A stretch of DNA of 23,480 nt from positions 363,881-387,360 of the forward strand of contig MU657189.1 in NCBI GenBank assembly GCA_026770575.1. The letters run 5' to 3'. The first letter of the stretch is position 1; the number at the start of each line of letters is the position of its first letter. The notes under the pieces are model-generated. The model saw nothing but the letters and a program-made list of their open reading frames with translations. It searched no databases and was not told the DNA's origin. Shown piece after piece: positions 19,201 through 23,480 of the stretch. The position numbers were made by a program, and so were the translations under genes. The stretch comes from Pelagophyceae sp. CCMP2097. Taxonomy: Eukaryota; Sar; Pelagophyceae.

Positions 19201-22200
19201 CTACTCTTTGCGGGCCTTGAACGCGCTCGCGCGCGGGGAGGGGATTTCGAACGAGCTGGCGCAGGCGGGGGCGTGCGTGGTGGCGCTCGAGGTCCACAGC
19301 AGCGTCTTTGTGCTTTTGGAGGGCTCGCAATAAATGTGGAGGGCTCGCAATAAATGTGCCAGACGCGCCACATGAGACGACGCGCAGAGGCGCACCGAGG
19401 CGGGCCTCGGATGCGAGCGTGGCCTCTTCGTTTGAGACGAGGTTTGAGGCGAGGTTTGTGACGATTTTTTGGAAAAATACGGTTCGAAGCCCCCAAACGA
19501 ATACCTACGCCCAACGAATACGATTCAGGCCCTCCCCGGCGCGTACGGCGGCGAGGCGGCCCAGCTGCTGGTCCAGCTCGCCTCGGATGGAGATGCGCGC
19601 GCTTTGATGGCGCGCGAGGGGTTGGTCGAGGGTTTGTTTGCCATGCTGTCTGGATGCGACGCTTCCGTGGCTCGCGCGTCCTTGGCCATCCTCTCGCGCT
19701 TCGGCGGCGACGACGACGGCGATGGGGCGGCGGCGCTGTTCTCTGCCAAGGAACCGGGGACGTTGCCTCTGTTGACAAGGATCCTCAACGGCGATATTCT
19801 TGACTCGACTGGAGCACAAATCGAGGCCGAAGGCCTGCTCACCGCGTTGGCAAACGCCCCGTCCGGCGGCGCCGCGTCGACGGCGACGGGTTCGGCGACT
19901 GCTTTTTCGGAAAGGTACTCGATTTTTGACCGGGCCAGGACGGCCCCGACGCGCGTCGTGCCCTACTCGACCGACGTCTCCACTTTAGTCTCTCTGATCA
20001 AAACCGCGGGCGCGGACAAGTCTGCCGCGCACGCAAAGGGCGTCGACCGGGCGTGTGACGCGCTTGAGAGTCTCTTGCACAGTGACGCTTCAGGAGCGGC
20101 TGCTCCGGAGTCGATCCAGAAAGGTGTCTTGCAACCTCTCCTCACGCTGGCCGCGCTCTCCTTGGCCGCCGCAAAGTGCTTGACGACGCTGGCGAGGCTC
20201 GGCGAGCTCCACCGGCCGCTCCTCGTCTCCAAAACGACTCCAAAAATCGCAGCAGACTTTGTCGACTCATTCGCAAGTATGCTCACCTCCCCAGACGTCG
20301 CAATCGTCTCCGTCGCCGTCGACGCGCTCGCCTTCATCTGCCACGACTCGGACGCCGCCGTGGCCGCGATTGCGGTGGCGTGAGTTGCGGGATGATTGCG
20401 CGCGCATCTGTCGACTCGTGTTTCGGCCTAGGCTCGCCGCGCGCGGTTCTTATTCGGCCTGCGTCTCGCGCCTCGCGTGCGTGGCTTTGGGCGAGCGGCC
20501 GGGCGGGAACGGGGCTCTGGTGCTCGGCGGTTTGCTGGCGCCGAGGAGCTCGGACGCCTCGGACGAACATTTCGAAAAGTGCCACGCAGAGGCGGCAACC
20601 GACGACGCCGACGACTGGAATCCCGCGCTGGAGGCGCTTGTCTCGGCTTTGGCCGTCGGCGAGGAAGCGTCTGCCGAGGCGAAGGGCGCCTTGACGGCCA
20701 AAGCCAAAGGTGCGATGCAAGCGCCAAAGGCTGGTCCAGCGTTGTTCAGCGTCATCACGCTTTCGTCGCCCGGCGCTTTGCGCGCGCGGGCGCGCAGCGC
20801 GGTGGCGTCGATGGCGGCGGATTCGGAAGCAGCGCGAGGACTTTTGCAGTCGCCAAACGCCATCGAGGCCACGGTGCATTTAATCCAGTCCACTCAAACG
20901 GGCTTGACCGCCCGCGCCGACGCCGTCTGCGGCATGGTCCTGCTCCGCGCCTTTGTGGCGGTGGAGCCCAAGGCGGCTTTCAGTGCCTTGAAATTCGATG
21001 GCCTGCTCCCCGCCGTCTCGACAGCGCTCGTAGACGGCACCAAGGCAGGCGGCTTCGCCGCCCTCGTCCTCCTCGCCGACCTCTGCGAGACCGGCGACGC
21101 CGCCGCGGCGTACCTGGCGACGCGGGGCGACGTGCTTTCGAAGCTGCTGCTTCTCGCAACGGCTCAAACGCGTCCTTTGACGCGCGACACGGCCGTGCGC
21201 GCCTTGGCCGCCGTGGCGCGGGGCCACGCTGGTGCGGTGGCCGCGCTGCCGGGGGCGCTGCGCGTGGCGGTGGGGGCGCTCCGAGATTCGGAGGACGCTG
21301 CCGTTGCTTCCGGCGTCGACCATGGGGGAAAACGTCGACCGGGGGAAAACGCAAGGCAATCGAGGGCCCGGGCAAGGACCGTGTCACGGGACCTCGTCAA
21401 TCTGTCACGAGGGCCTTTTCACGGGGTTCTTCTCACACGGGCCTTGTCACGGGGACCTCTGGGTCCTTGGTCCTTGTCACGGGGCCGTGTCATGGGAACC
21501 TCGCCACGGGGATTTTTGTCACGGGACTTTGTCACTTGGACTGTGTCGCACAGGGGCCTTGTCACTGGGACCGATTCGTGGGGGCCGTGTCATAGGGGCC
21601 GTCGCACAGTGAGGTTGTCACGGGTGCCTTGTCATGGGGACCTTGTCGCGGGGTTCTCTTCACAGGGACACACGGGCCTTGTCACACGGGGCTTGTCAAG
21701 AGGGTTCTTCTCACAAAGACCTTGTCTCAGGGACCGTGTCTCACAGGGCCCTTGTCTCAGTGACATTGTCTCACAGTGACCTCGTCACGGGGATGCTGTC
21801 ACGGGACCTCGCCACGGGGTTCTTGTCGCAAGGGCCTCATCACGGGGACCTTGTCACGGGGACCTCCCACGGGGACCTCGTCTAGAGTCGTTGTCACGGG
21901 GCCCTGTAGACCACGCCACGGGAACCTTGCCAGAGGACCTTGCCACGGGATTTCTTGACTGGGACCTTGTCACCACAGGGTCCTTGTCGCAGGGACGTGC
22001 CACAGGGACGTTGCCACTCGGACCGTCACACGGGGACTTTGTCACGGGGACTGTGTCACTCGGACCGTCGCACCTTGAAAACGGCAAGGGCATCCGAGGG
22101 GGGGCGTGGCGAGGGCGGCAATCAGGGGCCTCGAAAGGATGCTGAACAAAAGAGTAGGTCGCTTCGCGCCTGACGGCGTACATCATCGAGTCTTCGCCGG

Positions 22201-22923
22201 CGGAGTTGAAGGAGAATTCCGAGGTTGTTGCTCTCGCGGTGGAAACGCTCGTGTCTCGCCTCGGCGACGTCCAAGTCTCCGCCCCAGTGGCCAAACAGCT
22301 CGTGCGATGCCTTGCCGCACTCGCAGACGACGCGGTCTCGCTCGGGGCCGTCTGCGCAGCTGCCGTGGGGGGAGCAGAGTCACTGTGCAAATTATTGCAA
22401 CAGCTGGCAAACGAGCCCGTCGCATTGGCAAACGAGCCCGGCGCATTGGCAAACGAGCCCGGCGCATCACAAGCCGCCGAAGCCCTCGCAGCCTTACTTT
22501 CGGCACTGGCCATGGCCTCGCCCGACTTCCTCAAAGAGCTCGACGCAACGAGGCTCGTCCAGGTGCGTTGCCGAGAGAGAGCGGCAAAGGCGTCTGAAGA
22601 CGTTTCCCCAACTTGTTGGGGTCACCCCTCACCTGACTTAGGCCCTCTCGGGCGCCCGCAACGATTTGAGCCTGGCCATGTACGTCCTCGAGCTGCTGAC
22701 GGCCAAGGCGCGGCAGACGCCGCGTTCGGAACGCGGCGAGTTGACTCAGCTCTTCAAGGCGCCTCTGCAAGCGCTGCGCCACTCCAGCCCCCAGTGCGCC
22801 GCGCGCGCGCAGCGCCTCGCCGTCCTCGCCGGGCTGCAGGCGTCCGACGCCTCCGTGTCGCCGCCGACGACGACGGCCGCCGCAAGCATTGCGGCGGCGC
22901 TGGGGGCGCTGAGCTTCGACTAG
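13128..22923 (+). CDS. Large WW-PH-ARM scaffold protein, 14 exons, about 1,750 residues
   Basis: Exons as I read them: 13128-13143, 13224-13635, 13694-13815, 13986-~14287, 14394-14543, 16444-17103, 17227-17543, 17643-17917, 18051-18133, 18803-19291, 19529-20379, 20432-21314, 22158-22562, 22642-22923 (TAG). Summed length is a multiple of three. Donors are mostly GTGCGY, GTACGT or GTGAGT, acceptors almost always TAG followed by G. Less certain are the exon 4 end (14287 fits the phase with a poor donor; GTGAAA at 14323 does not fit) and the donors of exons 10 and 12. The start is ATG 13128, because splicing its 16-bp exon onto exon 2 completes a canonical WW domain. The protein has WW, two acidic helices, PH and a long ARM solenoid. 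A scaffold role linking membrane lipids and protein partners is inferred from domains; no orthologue is named. Confidence 0.75.
13134..13328 (+). other. WW domain, split by an 80-bp intron
   Basis: Residues 3-33 read [20 protein letters not shown], then [11 protein letters not shown]. The two signature tryptophans (7 and 29, 22 apart), the FY pair (18-19), the DH turn (21-22) and the final Pro 32 are all present. WW domains bind short proline-rich motifs. The first five codons lie on exon 1; the intron 13144-13223 has donor GTGCGC and acceptor TTTTCAG. Confidence 0.9.
13341..13486 (+). other. Two acidic amphipathic helices of the [12 protein letters not shown] type
   Basis: Residues 50-61 ([12 protein letters not shown]) and 76-87 ([12 protein letters not shown]) repeat the same pattern. 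Motifs like this are common in ubiquitin-pathway and trafficking proteins and resemble ubiquitin-interacting motifs, but the conserved Ser of a true UIM is missing. Ubiquitin binding is therefore only a possibility. A charged linker rich in E and K follows (88-125). Confidence 0.55.
13584..14155 (+). other. PH domain across exons 2-4
   Basis: The domain starts with [20 protein letters not shown] (residues 126-145), continues [12 protein letters not shown], and ends with the C-terminal helix [18 protein letters not shown], whose single Trp is the hallmark of the fold. The basic residues near the first loop (R132, K133, K136, R141, K142) could bind phosphoinositides, though lipid binding varies among PH domains. 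The reading needs removal of 13636-13693 (donor GTACGT, acceptor CCCTAG) and 13816-13985 (donor GTGCGT, acceptor GTTAG). Confidence 0.8.
13816..13985 (+). repeat. Intron 3 with 26-bp tandem repeat
   Basis: Within this 170-bp intron the unit CCGCTCAATCGCCGCCCGGG (plus GACTGT/GACCGT) is repeated two and a half times (about 13825-13900). Its GGGGACCGT part also occurs in the minisatellite of later introns. Confidence 0.8.
14544..16443 (+). repeat. Intron 5 (1.9 kb) filled with the GTCACGGGGACCTT minisatellite
   Basis: The intron runs from donor GTGCGT to acceptor GACGTAG. Joined across it, the flanks read [20 protein letters not shown], a continuous ARM repeat, so the intron call is firm. About 14600-16320 is a degenerate 14-16 bp tandem repeat: GTCACGGGGACCTT, GTCTCACAGGGACCTT, GTCACAAAGACTTT, GCCACGGGGTTCTCCT and similar. 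All units have the same orientation. Larger blocks recur inside (about 15216-15300 and 15711-15796). Many units contain CTCACAG-GG, which resembles a 3' splice site. Confidence 0.9.
17544..17642 (+). other. Intron 7, 99 bp, in frame and without stops
   Basis: Donor GTGCGT and acceptor CACGTAG; removal gives [20 protein letters not shown]. Because it is 99 bases and has no stop, retention would add 33 residues without breaking the frame. The retained translation ([11 protein letters not shown]..., glycine-rich) does not look like ARM sequence, so removal is favoured. Confidence 0.65.
18134..18802 (+). repeat. Intron 9 (669 bp): patchwork of three tandem repeats
   Basis: It contains a CGACTCGAGACA-type repeat (about 18185-18260), the same GTCACGGGGACCTT minisatellite as intron 5 (about 18411-18575), and a 46-bp unit (GAATGCGGGGAGTGGGGCGA...) at 18677-18722, 18723-18768 and degenerate beyond. 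Joined flanks read [20 protein letters not shown], a smooth ARM helix. The acceptor is CAATAG. Confidence 0.8.
19292..19528 (+). other. Intron 10 with 20-bp duplication
   Basis: The acceptor GATTCAG at 19528 is good; the donor at 19292 (GTCCAC) is weak and placed by phase. GAGGGCTCGCAATAAATGTG occurs twice without a gap (19319-19338 and 19339-19358), which also supplies the in-frame stops that show this is not exon. Confidence 0.55.
21315..22157 (+). repeat. Intron 12 (843 bp) with the same minisatellite
   Basis: About 21376-22070 is the GTCACGGGGACCTT minisatellite, same orientation as in introns 5 and 9. The segment 21508-21805 matches 15571-15880 of intron 5 unit by unit, beginning GGGATTTTTGTCAC in both and ending GATGCTGTCA in both. 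The acceptor AGAGTAG at 22157 is clear; the donor at 21315 (GTCGAC) is weak and set by phase. Confidence 0.8.
22404..22466 (+). repeat. Coding 21-bp repeat, LANEPGA x3
   Basis: Three perfect or near-perfect 21-bp units encode [21 protein letters not shown] inside exon 13. The sequence is too recent and too regular to be an ordinary ARM helix; it is probably a length-variable loop between helices. Confidence 0.9.
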
Positions 22924-23008
22924 GCCCCACCGACGGCCCTGAAGAAGTGGGACCCTAACGGCCGAAAGAACTCGCCTCCCGCATCTCCGGTGATGGGCAC
23001 CCCGCTCC

Positions 23009-23048
23009 GATGCTCCTCGGGACGCCGGCCCCGGGGCCCAGGAGCATC
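23009..23048. other. GC-rich hairpin downstream of the large gene
   Basis: GATGCTCCT (23009-23017) pairs with AGGAGCATC (23040-23048), extended by GGG/CCC with one bulge, 85 bases after the stop codon. It would lie in the 3' untranslated region or just beyond. No function is assigned. Confidence 0.6.
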
Positions 23049-23183
23049 GTGTGTGTTTGTGTTTGCAGGGAGCGATTCGTCTGTGTCCAATATACAATTG
23101 TATGTGCACCCCCATCCTTCCCCCGCACCCTTGCGAAGCGTAGACCAGGTCCTTCTCCAGCTCCCAGAGGGCGTCCTCCAGGG

Positions 23184-23275
23184 TTCGTTTTTTCCCCTTT
23201 GGGGGGGCAGCTTACGCGACGCGTGTCGTGGACGAGCAGGGCGTGGACGAGCAGGGTCAGATAAGGAGCCACAGA
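23184..23275 (+). repeat. Dispersed repeat family, copy in plus orientation
   Basis: GTTCGTTTTTTCCCCTTTGG, GCTTACGCGACGCGTGTCGT and GATAAGGAG align with the inverted copy at 1217-1335. It contains GTGGACGAGCAGG twice in tandem. Confidence 0.7.
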
Positions 23276-23319
23276 GACCGAACGGTTTCCAAGGGCAAAG
23301 GACGCCGCGGGGTCATGGG

Positions 23320-23375
23320 GGAAGGCTTACGCGACGCGTGTCGTGGAAGAGCAGGGCGTGGACGAGCAGTGACAA
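23320..23375 (+). repeat. Dispersed repeat family, partial second copy
   Basis: GCTTACGCGACGCGTGTCGT then GGAAGAGCAGGGCGTGGACG repeats the core of the copy 115 bases upstream, with one base change. The rest of the window (23376-23480) shows nothing I recognise. Confidence 0.7.
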
Positions 23376-23480
23376 AGAGCCCACCAGAGTTGAAGTAGAT
23401 TTCCATCGGAAAAGGGGACGCCGAGCATATCTGGCGGAAGGAGGAAGTCGAACGAGGGCGCGGTCCTACGACACAAAGGA

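Larger units (their letters stand above)
14394..22920 (+). other. Armadillo/HEAT-like helical solenoid (exons 5-14)
   Basis: From about residue 285 to the end the protein is nearly all alpha-helical, alanine- and leucine-rich repeats of about 40 residues. Clear examples are [20 protein letters not shown] followed by [17 protein letters not shown], then [60 protein letters not shown] and [20 protein letters not shown]. The GIxxLVxLL helix followed by a polar turn and an ALxAL helix is the ARM signature. Such solenoids bind extended peptides or other proteins. The repeats are diverged, and a profile search would be needed to count them. Confidence 0.8.

Noticed and set aside
18525..19778. 417-codon minus-strand frame
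   Set aside because: Arg/Ser/Pro-rich shadow of the GC-rich plus-strand exons 10-11 and intron 9; no domain, and it runs across confident splice sites.

Overview
The window is nuclear DNA of a eukaryote, not of a bacterium or virus. Open frames are interrupted by short introns, and the breaks resolve to GT...AG junctions that keep the reading frame. Exons are GC-rich, repeats of many kinds fill the space between genes, and one assembly gap (N run) is present. A marine microalga, perhaps a pelagophyte-like stramenopile with its expanded WD40 families, is my best guess. That guess is inference from style; no marker gene proves it.

Layout. 1-1590: tandem copies of a ~0.6 kb repeat with tRNA-like B-box motifs, then a dispersed repeat family. 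1593-3095: a broken WD40-repeat gene with two frame breaks and a 552-bp terminal-inverted-repeat element (2149-2700) in its middle. 3722-5773, minus strand: a four-exon gene for a multi-pass membrane protein that carries six 11-residue repeats; its third intron is packed with a GCCGTCTCGA-type minisatellite. 5880-9320: a transposon yard with several inverted-repeat-bounded elements, a 67-bp near-perfect palindrome, and a second copy of the 552-bp element (8759-9319). 9320-10930: little recognisable content. 10930-13127: the 5' flank and first coding exon(s) of the large gene occur twice, around an 815-bp gap. The left copy carries a 394-bp insertion with 15-bp terminal inverted repeats and a 6-bp target duplication; the right copy is the empty site.

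13128-22923, plus strand: one large gene that I reconstruct as 14 exons encoding about 1,750 residues: an N-terminal WW domain, two acidic [16 protein letters not shown] helices, a PH domain, and a long armadillo-like (ARM) solenoid. It looks like a cytoplasmic scaffold that joins proline-motif, phosphoinositide/membrane and protein-protein binding. Three of its introns (1.9 kb, 0.67 kb, 0.84 kb) are filled with the same 14-16 bp minisatellite (core GTCACGGGGACCTT), always in the same orientation. A ~300-bp higher-order block is shared between two of these introns, which lie 6 kb apart. 22924-23480: a hairpin and two copies of the dispersed repeat also seen at 10.4 kb and, inverted, at 1.2 kb.

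The most notable signal is the restriction of long minisatellites to introns in both well-supported genes. Next are the WW-PH-ARM protein itself, the 5' duplication with a filled-site/empty-site pair, and the 11-residue-repeat membrane protein.
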